Shown here one piece after another: positions 10,484 through 21,604 of a DNA stretch of 64,000 bases. Numbering within the stretch: the stretch's first letter is position 1; each line of letters begins with the position of its first letter. The translations under genes were made by a program, and so were the position numbers. This DNA is from Flavobacteriia bacterium. Its GTDB lineage: Bacteria > Bacteroidota > Bacteroidia > Flavobacteriales > Schleiferiaceae. The stretch is from NCBI GenBank assembly GCA_013373425.1, contig JABXHW010000050.1:25916-89915 (forward strand), in the 5' to 3' direction. The notes under the pieces are model-generated. The model saw only the letters and a list, made by a program, of their open reading frames with translations, was not told the DNA's origin and did not search any database.

Positions 10484-11518
10484 TTGATTATGCGCAGAAG
10501 AATATTTCTCTTTCTTTTCATCTTCCTCATCTTGGGCGGTTCGGCTATTGCCTATTTTGGATATGGAATGGTGATGGCTTCAAACTTCAAGGGTGAGCCC
10601 ATCGCATTTGTTGTGAAGGAGGAAACAACCGTTGATGACATTGTTCACGAGTTGGGCAACGGCCTGATAGACCCTGAGACCTTCAAGACTTGGGCAGATA
10701 TGCGCAATTTAGAGTCGAGCTTGAAAATTGGCCGCTATGAATTCAGAGAAGGAATGTCCAATCGCCAAATGGTAAATTACCTGAAGGCTGGATTGCAGGC
10801 GCCTCATAGAATTCAGTTTCACAATGTGAAGAACTTCCAAGAACTAGCTGAGGAGCTCGCTTTGGACATGGATCAAGATTCAGTCGACTACTACGAGGTA
10901 TTGGTTGACGATAGCTTCTGGGAGCATAGAGATGTGCTGGACAAGAATGCGCGTTGGGCCTACATCATTCCAAACACCTACGAAATCTACTATACCAACA
11001 CTCCAAGAGAAGTGCTGGATCGTTTAGTAGAAGAACGCAATCGATTCTGGAATGAGGAAAGAAGAGCGCAAGCAGAAGAGTTGGGACTAACACCAGTGGA
11101 AGTGAGTATTCTCGCATCGATTGTTTCTGGTGAGACTTACATGGTGGATGAAATGCCAACTGTTGCTGGTCTTTACTTAAACCGCCTTGAGCGGGGTATT
11201 CGACTTCAATGTGATGCGACATCAAAGTTTGCATGGGAGATGGAGCACCCGGAAGATCGACCTGTCCGTACGGTGTTGAATCCGATGGTTGAGTTTATAC
11301 ATCCTTATAACACATACACTTTCGAAGGACTTCCTCCAGGGCCAATTTCTATTCCTGAGATTCAAGCCATCGAAGCGGTGTTGGACTATGAGGAGCACGA
11401 CTACCTCTTCATGATGGTAGACCCGGATAGGGTAGGGTATCACAAGTTTGCTCGAACAAATGCCGAGCACGAGAGAAATGTGAACTATTACAGAAGAGTT
11501 CGCGCATCAAGACGGTAA
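10484..11518 (+). CDS. mltG: Endolytic transglycosylase MltG (YceG-like)
   Basis: ILASIVSGETYMVDEMPTVAGLYLNRLERGIRLQCDAT; FEGLPPGPISIPEIQAIEAV. Confidence 0.95.
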   Translation: MIMRRRIFLFLFIFLILGGSAIAYFGYGMVMASNFKGEPIAFVVKEETTVDDIVHELGNGLIDPETFKTWADMRNLESSLKIGRYEFREGMSNRQMVNYLKAGLQAPHRIQFHNVKNFQELAEELALDMDQDSVDYYEVLVDDSFWEHRDVLDKNARWAYIIPNTYEIYYTNTPREVLDRLVEERNRFWNEERRAQAEELGLTPVEVSILASIVSGETYMVDEMPTVAGLYLNRLERGIRLQCDATSKFAWEMEHPEDRPVRTVLNPMVEFIHPYNTYTFEGLPPGPISIPEIQAIEAVLDYEEHDYLFMMVDPDRVGYHKFARTNAEHERNVNYYRRVRASRR

Positions 11519-11519
11519 A

Positions 11520-11554
11520 CAAAAAAAGCGACTCCATTTGGAATCGCCTTCTCA
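11520..11554. terminator. Hairpin between convergent genes
   Basis: AGCGACTCC-ATTT-GGAATCGCCTT preceded by an A tract. Confidence 0.6.
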
Positions 11555-11575
11555 TAAATCTTTGTTGGTGGACTT

Positions 11576-12373
11576 CTACTGGAGCACAACACGTGAACTT
11601 CTCAATACTTCGTTGTCTCTTGTAAACTGAAGGAGATAAACGCCAGGATGCAGATTAGAAAGTGCCAATCTACTTTGTCCAGCATCAACTCTACGGTTAA
11701 GTACAACTTTTCCACTCATGTCAATCATTCTAGCCGTGTAATCTTCGCTCAACTGTGGGAGAGTGATAAAACTAGTTGCAGGGTTTGGATGAGGTGTCCA
11801 GTTCTCTAACAAGTTTTCATCCAGAGAAACACTATATACCATATTCAATGTGAAATATGGAAAGATGAGGTCGGGGTCAACAGGTTGATCTACCATACCT
11901 GTTAATTCGGTTGTATTAATTTCAATCGGACCGTTGTCGATTGGTCTCCACGGGAATGAGCTGTTTGAATATACTGTAACATCAACTTGAGTCAAATCAA
12001 ACTCTAATGTGTAGCTTTCATTTGTTTCAAACACGACAGTGCTTGCATCAAAGCCATGGGTGCTGGCTCCTAATTCTTCAGGGTACCCCGACCAAAGCAC
12101 ACTGCCGTCCGTATCCAAAATTCGTAGATAAGCACTGCCTGAAGTGGTGCTTGCAGGATTCTGCCATTTGATGACATCAATGCGGCTAGGAAGCCCCGTC
12201 CAAGTAAAGTTCATACTGAACGTTCCGTCTACTTCAACATCGGTTGGTGTGCTATTAGACGGGTATAGTGGATACGATTCTGTCTCACTCTGTGCAAGAG
12301 CAAGGAACGGAATCACCCCCATGAGGAGTGTGGCAATTACGCCTCGTAAGTTGAAGGTGTGCGACTTCTTCAT
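11576..12373 (-). CDS. T9SS type A sorting domain-containing secreted protein
   Basis: Signal peptide; C-terminal PHPATSFITLPQ..RMIDMSGKVVLNRRVDAGQSRLALSNLHPGVYLLQF. Confidence 0.8.
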   Translation of the reverse strand: MKKSHTFNLRGVIATLLMGVIPFLALAQSETESYPLYPSNSTPTDVEVDGTFSMNFTWTGLPSRIDVIKWQNPASTTSGSAYLRILDTDGSVLWSGYPEELGASTHGFDASTVVFETNESYTLEFDLTQVDVTVYSNSSFPWRPIDNGPIEINTTELTGMVDQPVDPDLIFPYFTLNMVYSVSLDENLLENWTPHPNPATSFITLPQLSEDYTARMIDMSGKVVLNRRVDAGQSRLALSNLHPGVYLLQFTRDNEVLRSSRVVLQ

Positions 12374-12487
12374 ACGACTTGTTAATTAGGCTTTGGATTA
12401 GAAAGTTACAAATAAAATCTTTCCTTAGCCCCTCTGTATGAAGAAGTCACACACACCGAATTTGTTAATAACCTCTGTAACTTAGAA

Positions 12488-15082
12488 TCAGTCTATGTTT
12501 CGGAAAACAACTTCTCCTTCAAATTCATCAACAAGAATGACGCTATCGGCGGTAATCTCTTGGGAAATGATGCTTTTTGATAGTGGGTTCAGCACTTCTC
12601 GTTGGATGACACGCTTCACAGGACGGGCTCCAAACTGAGGATCGTATCCCACCGTTGCAATGTGTTTGATAGCTTCTCGGGAGAAGTCCAGAGTGATATC
12701 TTGTTTCGCCAATGTCTTCTTCAACAGCTGTAGCTGAATCTTTACCACCCCTGAGATTTGCTTCGAAGTGAGTGGAGTGAAAGTCACTACTTCATCAATA
12801 CGATTCAAGAATTCTGGTCGCAATTGCGACTTCAACATGGTGAATAGGTCATCCTTTAAGCCAGACATCAATTCTGTATCCGAACGCTCATCGTACTCCG
12901 AGAGTCGTTCTTGGATGAGTTGTGATCCTAAATTGGATGTCATGATGATGATTGTATTCTTAAAGTTGACCACTCGACCTTTGTTGTCGGTTAGTCTACC
13001 ATCATCTAGAACTTGCAAGAGGATATTAAAGACATCTGGATGCGCTTTCTCGATCTCATCGAGGAGAACTACGCTGTAAGGTCGACGTCGTACTGCTTCT
13101 GTGAGCTGCCCACCTTCATCGTATCCAACATATCCCGGAGGCGCGCCGACCAATCTGCTTACGGAATGGCGTTCTTGATACTCACTCATGTCGATGCGCT
13201 GAAGAGCTGCTTCATCATCGAATAAGAACTGGGCGAGTGTCTTCGCAAGTTCAGTTTTACCAACACCGGTAGATCCAATGAAAATGAATGAGCCTATTGG
13301 ACGTTTATCATCTCCTAGACCTGCACGATTCCTACGAATGGCATCAGCAACAGCTTGAATCGCTTCATCCTGACCAACAACTCGATGATGCAACTCATCT
13401 TCAAGTCGAAGGAGTTTAGATCGCTCTGATTCGAGCATTTTATTCACCGGAATTCCGGTCCATTTTGACACTACTTCAGCAATGTCCTCGCTGGTAACTT
13501 CTTCTTTGATAAGGCTATCCTGCGACTCTCTCGACTCGAGTTCAGCTTCGCTAGCGCGTAGCGTCTGTTCTGCCTCCTGAATTCGACCGTATCGCAATTC
13601 GGCAACTCTTCCGTAGTCACCAGCGCGCTCAGATTGGTCTGCTTCGAGCTTGAACTTCTCTATGTCTTCCTTTGCCTTTTGGATGCGCTCAACAATTTCA
13701 ACTTCGCCTTCCCATTTGGCGGCAAGTGAATTGCGTTCATCTCTCAGGTTAGCTAGCTCCTCTTTTATGACGGCTAACTTCTTCGCGTCATCTTCCCGTT
13801 TAATTGCTTCCTGTTCAATTTCGAGCTGCATGATTTTACGATCTAGAACATCGATTTCCTCGGGCTTTGAATTTATCTCCATTCTCAATTTCGACGCTGC
13901 TTCATCCACGAGGTCGATGGCTTTATCTGGAAGGAATCGATCGGTAATGTATCGCTGAGATAGCTCTACAGCTGATATAATCGCTTCGTCCTTGATTCTA
14001 ACCTTGTGGTGGGTTTCATATTTGTCCTTAATCCCACGGAGGATTGAAATTGAGCTTTCGGTATCGGGTTCGTCGACAAATACTTTTTGAAAGCGTCGTT
14101 CAAGAGCTTTGTCCTTCTCAAAAAATTTCTGGAACTCGTTGAGAGTTGTTGCACCAATAGCTCGAAGTTCTCCTCTAGCTAGAGCTGGTTTTAGGATATT
14201 TGCGGCATCCATCGCTCCTTCTCCGCCACCGGCACCTACCAAGGTGTGTATCTCATCTATAAAGAGAATGACCTCACCATCACTTTGACTGACTTCTTTC
14301 ACCACTGCTTTGAGTCGCTCTTCAAATTCACCTTTGTATTTCGCTCCGGCGATTAGAGAAGCCATGTCCAAGGAGTGAATCACTTTGGATTTGAGGTTTT
14401 CAGGCACGTCTCCCTTTACGATTCTATGCGCCAATCCTTCAGCGATAGCCGTTTTACCGACACCTGGTTCTCCAACGAGTATGGGATTGTTTTTGGTTCT
14501 TCGTGAGAGTATTTGCAGAACTCGACGAATCTCCTCGTCTCGTCCAATTACGGGATCCAACTTTCCGGAATCCGCCATTTCATTGAGGTTCATGGCGTAT
14601 TTACCCAGGGCGTTGTAGGAGTTCTCGGCAGATGCTGTTGTTGCTTTGTCTCCCTTTCTCAACTCTTCAATGGCCGCATTCAGGTCTTTATCACGGATTC
14701 CCGCATCTTTCAACATTCGAGCAACGGGTCCGCTTGCATTTAGCAATCCGCGAACGAGGTGCTCTATAGACACAAAGTCATCACCATTCTTAGTTGCAAA
14801 AGTCTGCGCTTTTTGAATGGCTTCTGATGCCTCTCGAGAGAAGTATTGCTGACCGCCCTCTACTTTGGGAATACCTTCCAGTTGGGCGCGAACTGCTGAA
14901 ACAATTGAATCCGCATTCACCCCAAGCTTCTTGAAGAGGAAGGGTAGGACCTGCTCATCTGCTTCGTGTATTCCCTCGAAGAGATGTAAGTCTGTGATAT
15001 TCTGATGGCCTTTCTCCAATGCAACAGATTGTGCTGCCTGGATGGCCTCTTGTGATTTTATAGTGAACTTATCTAGTTTCAT
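12488..15082 (-). CDS. clpB: ATP-dependent disaggregase ClpB
   Basis: [58 protein letters not shown]; coiled-coil middle domain. Confidence 0.97.
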   Translation of the reverse strand: MKLDKFTIKSQEAIQAAQSVALEKGHQNITDLHLFEGIHEADEQVLPFLFKKLGVNADSIVSAVRAQLEGIPKVEGGQQYFSREASEAIQKAQTFATKNGDDFVSIEHLVRGLLNASGPVARMLKDAGIRDKDLNAAIEELRKGDKATTASAENSYNALGKYAMNLNEMADSGKLDPVIGRDEEIRRVLQILSRRTKNNPILVGEPGVGKTAIAEGLAHRIVKGDVPENLKSKVIHSLDMASLIAGAKYKGEFEERLKAVVKEVSQSDGEVILFIDEIHTLVGAGGGEGAMDAANILKPALARGELRAIGATTLNEFQKFFEKDKALERRFQKVFVDEPDTESSISILRGIKDKYETHHKVRIKDEAIISAVELSQRYITDRFLPDKAIDLVDEAASKLRMEINSKPEEIDVLDRKIMQLEIEQEAIKREDDAKKLAVIKEELANLRDERNSLAAKWEGEVEIVERIQKAKEDIEKFKLEADQSERAGDYGRVAELRYGRIQEAEQTLRASEAELESRESQDSLIKEEVTSEDIAEVVSKWTGIPVNKMLESERSKLLRLEDELHHRVVGQDEAIQAVADAIRRNRAGLGDDKRPIGSFIFIGSTGVGKTELAKTLAQFLFDDEAALQRIDMSEYQERHSVSRLVGAPPGYVGYDEGGQLTEAVRRRPYSVVLLDEIEKAHPDVFNILLQVLDDGRLTDNKGRVVNFKNTIIIMTSNLGSQLIQERLSEYDERSDTELMSGLKDDLFTMLKSQLRPEFLNRIDEVVTFTPLTSKQISGVVKIQLQLLKKTLAKQDITLDFSREAIKHIATVGYDPQFGARPVKRVIQREVLNPLSKSIISQEITADSVILVDEFEGEVVFRNID

Positions 15083-15202
15083 GATGATCTGGTTTACGTC
15101 GAAGCATCATCAACTTTAGCACCAAGGCGAAAAGGGAAGAAGCTGAATGTCTAATTGGCGTGTATCTCCTATGTGTACTGACTTCCCGACAGGTGGAAAC
15201 AA

Positions 15203-15232
15203 AAAAAGGGCGCCAAAATGACGCCCTTTCCG
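15203..15232 (-). terminator. Intrinsic terminator
   Basis: AAAAAAAGGGCGCCAAAATGACGCCCTTT hairpin downstream of the large T9SS gene. Confidence 0.65.
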
Positions 15233-15252
15233 TGTTGAAAAATGAGAACGAT

Positions 15253-18200
15253 TTACTCGTGAGTTACGATGAACTTCAGTGTACGTTGTTCTCCATTAAT
15301 GGTAACATTCGCGATGTACATACCATTTGTGAAGCTCTCAGTGTTCACGCTTACAGCGTTCTTACCAATTGAGAGTTTTTCATTCGTTGAGAAGATAACC
15401 TGACCAAGCAAGTTGGTGATTGAAATCTCCGCATCACCGTTCACAGAAGACAGGATGTTGATATCCGTGTAGCTATCTGCTGGGTTAGGGAAGATCTGAA
15501 GATCACCAATAGCGCTAGGCTCTAGTTCTTCGATACTAATTGGACCTGTAGAAGGTGGATTTCCAGTAATTGTGAAACAGAAATCATCTACAGTCCATCC
15601 CGCACTTTCAACGGTGTAATCTGAAGCGAATCTCCAACGGAATACCACCGTACCAATAGTGTCTACAGAGAATGTAGCTACTGATTTGGTCCATGGGAAC
15701 TGACCACTCCAGCCACCAGAAAGGCGGTTGAGTGAAGTTACGTGAGTAGTATTGTACCAAGTACCGTTAGGATTCACAGAACCCAAGGTGTACCAGTTGA
15801 TACCCCCGTTGAAGCTGAATTCGATAGCGCCACCGTCGTGATACTGCTCGCCGTTCATCTGGTGCCAGAAGCTGAATTCATAAACAGAATCAGGAACCAA
15901 GTTGAAGAATGGCGTGTGCAGTGCACTCTCATTCAGGTTTTCATAATTGGAGTCGAGATCGACACTCCATGCATTTGACCCTGAGTAAGTACCCGGTAGA
16001 GTAGGTTGAGTTGGGTTACCAAACTCCCACTCGTGTTGCAACTGCTTATCGTAAGAGTGGAGTGCAACCAATGGAATAGCATTCGGATCCTCAAAGTCAT
16101 TACAGTAGTTGCTAGAGTCACGTGTTGGAGTAACCTCAGGCAATACTGAGAATGTGAAGCTGAACAGGTCATCCGCTGGACGGTTATCCGCCTTTGGAAT
16201 ACTGTCGAATGCAGATTCAGGGCGAGACGTTTGAATGTCTACGGTATGTGGTCCTGGTGCCATAGGGCCAGTAGGAGTAGTGAAGTTATAACGAACCACT
16301 TTACCTTTGAAGAAATTAGGTTCGCTCACTGTCTCCCAATTCGACCATGTACCATTGTCGATTCGATATCTGATCTTGTAACCGCGCAAAACTTTCTCAC
16401 CTGTGTTCTGAACGCGAGCCCAGATATTCGCTGGTTGATTAGGTACTACCAAGTACTCTTTAGTATCACCAAAGATTGGGCTTACAGAGTTCTGTGGAGG
16501 AACGATTATGTTGAAGTCATCGATGCTCCAACCACGTCCACCTGAAGTGGTACCCGTAGTTTGCAATTGATAACGAAGACGAAGTGGGTTAGGGTTGAAG
16601 TTCCAAATCAATAATGGGAACTCCGCCAATTTCCAGCCGGCACTGCTGCCAGTCCAACCCTCACCACCGTTGAAGGCAGGTACACCTGCAACGTCGTACC
16701 AGTTTACACCTACTTGAGTAGAGTTGAAACCGAATTGGTTCCAGCTACCGTTCAAGAAGTATTCTACACGGCCACCATCACCACCACTAAAGTCGAAACG
16801 GTGACGGAAGCGTAGAATAGCACCAACTACGGTGTCAAATCCAACAAGTGGTGGAACACGAAGACCTTCGTTGAGGTTCTGGTAATCAAAGTTATTTGCA
16901 ACGTTCCAAGAGCTAGGTGCAGAGAACGCAGCGTTCCAAGAACCTTTCTGAGGAGTACCGTGCTCCCATGCTTTCAAACCACCTTGTGAGAACCAGCCCT
17001 TAGTGTCATATGAACAGCTGTCGAAGTTCTCATTCAAGTAAGGAATATTGATCTCCTTGAAGGCAGTAGGGTAGTAGTCGACGGTATCATTCCAAGTATT
17101 AGCGTCACTAGCCATTCCCGTGTACGCTTGGATGTGCATCACGCCCGTGTAATAAGCAGGATTGTTTGGCAATGTCACTTCTGTAGATGCGTGAGCGGCA
17201 ATCGGACCAGGAACTGTGTAGTTTACAGTATTGGTCTTGCTTGGGTCACAGGCATCTGTTACGATTACAGTAAGAGGAACGTTTGAAACTGCAGCCTCAC
17301 CGTAGTTTTGAACGATAACCTTTGTAGCAGGTTGATTCACTGCATCCATGTTTACAACATTTGGACTAGTGATAATTGCTGCACCTACGTCAGTCTGACC
17401 ATCTTCGTCCCAAATCATGATGTTATCGATAGCAGCATCTGTAGCATTGCCCGTACCTCCTGATTGTACGATGATTCTCAAGCGAACCAATCCGCCTACA
17501 TAAGCACTAAGATCAGCGCGCTTCCATCTCCAATCATCTGTAGTTGATGTCTGTTGAGGAGAAGTCACTGCGCTTCCAGGTACATCCAGCCACTGTGTGG
17601 TTCCATCTAGCTGGTACTGCACTTTGATGAAGTTCACGTTTGCACCATACATGTGGTACCAGTAAGAGATACTTGGGTTGGTCATGTTGGTCAAATCCAC
17701 ACAACGATCCAACTCGTAACGTGCGAAGTTGGTACCTGTAGCACGACTGTCGGTGTAGAGGTAGTTTCCGTCTCCTTTGAAGTCGCGACGTGGACCTGTG
17801 TTGAAGTCTTCTGTCACTTCACGGCCTACAACGAAAGCCAAATCGGCTTGGTTTACCGGAGGAAGAACCAACCAGTCAGGGTTACCATAAGTACCCGGGT
17901 TATTAATGGTACCGTTTCCGTATACCCAACCTGCACCGTCGAAGTCCTCTACATAAGGGAAGCTGTTAACTGGTTGAATGTGCTCGATGAGGAGTGGGCC
18001 AATGGTATCATTGGTATTATCACCATCACCTGGCATATCTACCCAAGCGTAAATTTCAAATACGCCGTATTGGCTCAAGTCGGCCTTAGGAACAGGAATG
18101 TAATTCATGACATCACCCAACTCCATAGTATCAGTAATCACGTCTGTGAGAATTACTGGCGTTCCGCCGTTCAAGCTAACGCTGAATCCAACTGGAATAC

Positions 18201-20013
18201 TGTCTTGAGTAGCACATCCTTTAGATCGGATTACAAATTCAACGTCCTCTGCGTTGGAGTAAGAACAAAGACCATTGACTGGATTTTCGAAATTCACCAA
18301 TTCCATATCGATTGGATTTGGCTCGTAGATAGAGATATCATCGATTGCGATATCCTGCATATCACCGGAAGTACGCTTAACCCCCAAGAAGCGGAAGTTA
18401 ATGGTCTGACCTGCGTAATCCTCTAAAGGAACAATAGCAGTAGACCATGCATCATTCGAAGAAGTGTGCTGTGAACCTACATACTGAGATACGCCTTGAA
18501 CAAACTGTCCGGGTGTACCACCCGTACTTGTATCGATATCCACACGGATAAGACCACGTGGTGTATTGTTGAAGCTATTTCCATACATGTGATACTTGAA
18601 CTCTAGTACGGCACAAGTATTCGCTGGAAGGTCGAAACAAGGAGTGATGAGTGGTGAAGTATTTACACCGCTTCCACCTTGTGATGATTCTGTGTAGAGG
18701 TAGTTGCCTGAACCTGTGGTCGCATCTCCACTAGGTCCTGTATTCGCTGTACCCGTAGGTCCATTGATCACACTCCAGCCGTAACCAGCTTGCGCTGGTA
18801 GTGGTGTTACCTGCCAGTTTCTTCCAGAAGGAGGGTTACCCAATGGGAAGTTACCTCTGTGTGCAGAACCCGTATTTCCCGATCCTGAACCTGCCGTCCA
18901 AAGACCTGGGTTCTCGAAGCTTTCCGTGAATGGGAAATTCGCCACGATATACGGGAAACTGTTTGTAGATGTAGGTCCGCACTTCGCTGGTGGCGAAGGG
19001 TCAATCCAGAACTTTGCATATGGATCGGCAGCTGCCTGATCTGGGAAGCGCGCAATATTCGGACATGCACAGTCTTCAACATATACTTTCCATTCTACAG
19101 TGTCACCAACCACAAGGCCTGGGATAATGTAGAAATATTGAGATACCGCTGGACAAGTCGCACTCACAGCCGCAGTCATGAGTAGCGTAGTATCTGGCGC
19201 ACCATTGATGCTGTATGTAAGAAGTACGCTATCTACACCGGCACCTGCGTCACTCGCTTCAAGGCGAATTTCTTGGTTGCTCTGGTAGCGCGGCCCAACG
19301 GGTTGTCTTGCTGTAGAGAAACTCCAATCGATTTGTGGCGGTTGAAGTTCACAGGTAGAACCGATGATGTCGATGTTGTCCACATACCATCCTGCATAAG
19401 AAGCAGCGATATTCGGGTTAACATCCACCACTGCAAAACGAATCTGGCAGTGTGTGTAAGGATTCGTGGCGTTCACCATCAAGTTCGACAAGTCGAACGT
19501 TTCGTGCGCCCACCAGTTTGATGAAGGCGAGCTGTTGTTGAACGGATCCCAGTATGGGGATGCTGATGGGTTCGGGTAAGATCCTCCGTTGAAGTACACC
19601 GTAGAGTTGTAGCCTGGACTGGCACCCAAGTAAGCGCTGCCTGGGATAGATGTCCATGTGGCTCCACTATCTACCGAATACTGAACACGACCTTGTTGTA
19701 CGAGGTTCAACTTACAGATGTGGTCGAACTCCAAACGAACGTTGGTCAAGTTTACAGTGGAGAAGAAGTCGGTGTACAGATACTTGGTCTTGTTGATGGT
19801 ACGAACTCCGCGCATACTGTTCGGAGATGATACGCTCAAGTTTGAAGCCAAGTTCCAACCGCCCGTAATTACGTTTTGGTTGAGATTGTCCATTGTCGTC
19901 GTGGTGGTCTGGACAACCGTCGAATCGAAATTCTCGATGAATAAGTCGACCAACTGTGCGTGCGAAAAGTTAGCGACCAATAATAACCCAAGGGTGGGTA
20001 TCCATTTTCTCAT
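15253..20013 (-). CDS. Giant (1586 aa) T9SS-secreted protein with repeated choice-of-anchor J/MAM-like domains
   Basis: Signal peptide; repeated (NF/SF/DF)..W..(S/T)PW and WY.DDI/DDF blocks; C-terminal LQIFPNPADSYTDINI..GMYIANVTINGEQRTLKFIV. Confidence 0.85.
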   Translation of the reverse strand: MRKWIPTLGLLLVANFSHAQLVDLFIENFDSTVVQTTTTTMDNLNQNVITGGWNLASNLSVSSPNSMRGVRTINKTKYLYTDFFSTVNLTNVRLEFDHICKLNLVQQGRVQYSVDSGATWTSIPGSAYLGASPGYNSTVYFNGGSYPNPSASPYWDPFNNSSPSSNWWAHETFDLSNLMVNATNPYTHCQIRFAVVDVNPNIAASYAGWYVDNIDIIGSTCELQPPQIDWSFSTARQPVGPRYQSNQEIRLEASDAGAGVDSVLLTYSINGAPDTTLLMTAAVSATCPAVSQYFYIIPGLVVGDTVEWKVYVEDCACPNIARFPDQAAADPYAKFWIDPSPPAKCGPTSTNSFPYIVANFPFTESFENPGLWTAGSGSGNTGSAHRGNFPLGNPPSGRNWQVTPLPAQAGYGWSVINGPTGTANTGPSGDATTGSGNYLYTESSQGGSGVNTSPLITPCFDLPANTCAVLEFKYHMYGNSFNNTPRGLIRVDIDTSTGGTPGQFVQGVSQYVGSQHTSSNDAWSTAIVPLEDYAGQTINFRFLGVKRTSGDMQDIAIDDISIYEPNPIDMELVNFENPVNGLCSYSNAEDVEFVIRSKGCATQDSIPVGFSVSLNGGTPVILTDVITDTMELGDVMNYIPVPKADLSQYGVFEIYAWVDMPGDGDNTNDTIGPLLIEHIQPVNSFPYVEDFDGAGWVYGNGTINNPGTYGNPDWLVLPPVNQADLAFVVGREVTEDFNTGPRRDFKGDGNYLYTDSRATGTNFARYELDRCVDLTNMTNPSISYWYHMYGANVNFIKVQYQLDGTTQWLDVPGSAVTSPQQTSTTDDWRWKRADLSAYVGGLVRLRIIVQSGGTGNATDAAIDNIMIWDEDGQTDVGAAIITSPNVVNMDAVNQPATKVIVQNYGEAAVSNVPLTVIVTDACDPSKTNTVNYTVPGPIAAHASTEVTLPNNPAYYTGVMHIQAYTGMASDANTWNDTVDYYPTAFKEINIPYLNENFDSCSYDTKGWFSQGGLKAWEHGTPQKGSWNAAFSAPSSWNVANNFDYQNLNEGLRVPPLVGFDTVVGAILRFRHRFDFSGGDGGRVEYFLNGSWNQFGFNSTQVGVNWYDVAGVPAFNGGEGWTGSSAGWKLAEFPLLIWNFNPNPLRLRYQLQTTGTTSGGRGWSIDDFNIIVPPQNSVSPIFGDTKEYLVVPNQPANIWARVQNTGEKVLRGYKIRYRIDNGTWSNWETVSEPNFFKGKVVRYNFTTPTGPMAPGPHTVDIQTSRPESAFDSIPKADNRPADDLFSFTFSVLPEVTPTRDSSNYCNDFEDPNAIPLVALHSYDKQLQHEWEFGNPTQPTLPGTYSGSNAWSVDLDSNYENLNESALHTPFFNLVPDSVYEFSFWHQMNGEQYHDGGAIEFSFNGGINWYTLGSVNPNGTWYNTTHVTSLNRLSGGWSGQFPWTKSVATFSVDTIGTVVFRWRFASDYTVESAGWTVDDFCFTITGNPPSTGPISIEELEPSAIGDLQIFPNPADSYTDINILSSVNGDAEISITNLLGQVIFSTNEKLSIGKNAVSVNTESFTNGMYIANVTINGEQRTLKFIVTHE

Positions 20014-20106
20014 ACTTAGTGTTTTAATGCGAGATACACTACGGGTAACAAATATAACTATCTCATTGAGTCAGACACTCACTTTTTTCTGAGTGTTACT
20101 AAGAGT

Positions 20107-20721
20107 TTATTTAACGTCCACCGCGAACGCTTTTTTGCCTTCGATAAAGCCGACCAATTTGTCGTCTCTATTCACTCTTGCAACACCGGCTGGAGTACCT
20201 GTAAAAATAAGATCGCCTTGTCTTAATGTATAGTACGCAGAGAGATGTGAAATGAGGTCATTGACCGAGAAAATCATTTCACTGGTATTTCCAGATTGAC
20301 GAAGTGTGTCATTGACATCGAGTTGAATGTCAATATCTTGGATGCCTTTTCCCAAGCTCTCAAGCGTAAAGAATTTCCCTACAACAGCCGATCCATCGAA
20401 GCCTTTGGCCTTTTCCCAAGGGAGTCCTTTTGCCTTCAATTGTGATTGAACATCGCGTGCCGTGAAGTCGATTCCGACAGTAACTTCGTCGTAATACTTG
20501 TGTGCGAATTTTGGCGCAATGTGTTTACCAAGTCGATTGATTCTGACTACCAATTCCAACTCGTGATGAACATCTTCACTGAAATCTGGGATGAAAAAAG
20601 GTCGCCTCGGAACGAGAATAGAAGAGTCTGGCTTACTAAAGACCACCGGTTCGGTAGGAACCTCGTTCTTCAACTCTTTGGCGTGGTCGGCGTAATTACG
20701 ACCAATACATAAAATCTTCAT
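20107..20721 (-). CDS. Fumarylacetoacetate hydrolase family protein
   Basis: MKILCIGRNYADHAKEL, HHELELVVRI, GIDFTARDVQ, GDLIFTGTPAGVARV. Confidence 0.9.
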   Translation of the reverse strand: MKILCIGRNYADHAKELKNEVPTEPVVFSKPDSSILVPRRPFFIPDFSEDVHHELELVVRINRLGKHIAPKFAHKYYDEVTVGIDFTARDVQSQLKAKGLPWEKAKGFDGSAVVGKFFTLESLGKGIQDIDIQLDVNDTLRQSGNTSEMIFSVNDLISHLSAYYTLRQGDLIFTGTPAGVARVNRDDKLVGFIEGKKAFAVDVK

Positions 20722-20769
20722 GAAAGCCCTGTTTTAGCGGGCTGAAGATACACAATGGAGATTCACATC

Positions 20770-21534
20770 TCAAGACTTAAGTCCCTTGAGTTTGATGTTG
20801 GTGAGAATCTTCTTGGTATAAAGAGGAAAATCTGAATTCAAAATCCATCCGAAATACCCTGGATCCTTTGCGAGTACTTCTGCGACAAGCGTTCCCTTGT
20901 ATTTCCCGAAAGTGAAGAACTCACTTCCATTTTCATCATAGGCGATAAACCCGGCAAAGTCGGCTACTTTCTGGCGATTAGAGAATTCACTCAACCATTC
21001 GATATCGTTTTCCAGCTCCTCGTATTTCTCGATCTGAGCTAACAGAACTTCATACGTCGCTTCCACATCAGCCTCGGCACTGTGCGCATTTTCTAGGCTC
21101 TTGCCGCAGTAGAATTTGTAAGCTGCACTCAGTGTGCGCTGTTCCATTCTGTGGAAGATATTCTGAACGTCAACCGCCACGCGTTTCTGCATTTCGAAGT
21201 CGATGTCCACACGGAGGAACTCTTCAGCCAAAAGTGGGATGTCGAACTTGTTCGAATTGTAGCCACCTAGGTCACTATCCTTAATCATGTCGTACACACG
21301 ATGGGCGATGTCCTTGAAGAGGGGTGCATCCTTCACTTTTTCATCTGTAATTCCATGAATGGCTGAAGTCTCTGCTGGAATTGGAACTCCCGGATTTACG
21401 ATCCAGGTTCTGCTCTCTCTCTCGCCGTGCGGGTGAATCTTGAGTATCGAGATTTCAACGATTCTGTCTTTCACAACATTGGTGCCGGTGGTTTCAAGAT
21501 CGAAGAAGCAAATAGGGCGTTTGAGGTTGAGCAT
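20770..21534 (-). CDS. DnaQ-like 3'-5' exonuclease
   Basis: ICFFDLETTGTNVVKDRIVEIS; HSAEADVEATYEVL. Confidence 0.9.
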   Translation of the reverse strand: MLNLKRPICFFDLETTGTNVVKDRIVEISILKIHPHGERESRTWIVNPGVPIPAETSAIHGITDEKVKDAPLFKDIAHRVYDMIKDSDLGGYNSNKFDIPLLAEEFLRVDIDFEMQKRVAVDVQNIFHRMEQRTLSAAYKFYCGKSLENAHSAEADVEATYEVLLAQIEKYEELENDIEWLSEFSNRQKVADFAGFIAYDENGSEFFTFGKYKGTLVAEVLAKDPGYFGWILNSDFPLYTKKILTNIKLKGLKS

Positions 21535-21569
21535 AGTTGAGATTTGTTATCTGGAAGGATGTAAGTTCA

Positions 21570-21601
21570 AAAAAAAAGGGAGCATCAAGCCCCCTTTTGG
21601 T
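21570..21601 (-). terminator. Intrinsic terminator of E2 gene
   Basis: Minus strand AAAGGGGGCTTGATGCTCCCTTTTTTTTT. Confidence 0.75.
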
Positions 21602-21604
21602 ATA

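Noticed and set aside
17653-18426. 257-aa plus-strand ORF
   Set aside because: Antisense to the 1586-aa T9SS gene; low-likelihood composition (rich in V/T/C) and no family features; overlapping shadow ORF.
20070-20100. CACTCA-CTTTTTTC-TGAGTG hairpin as a terminator
   Set aside because: Short stem without a proper downstream T tract; left uncalled.
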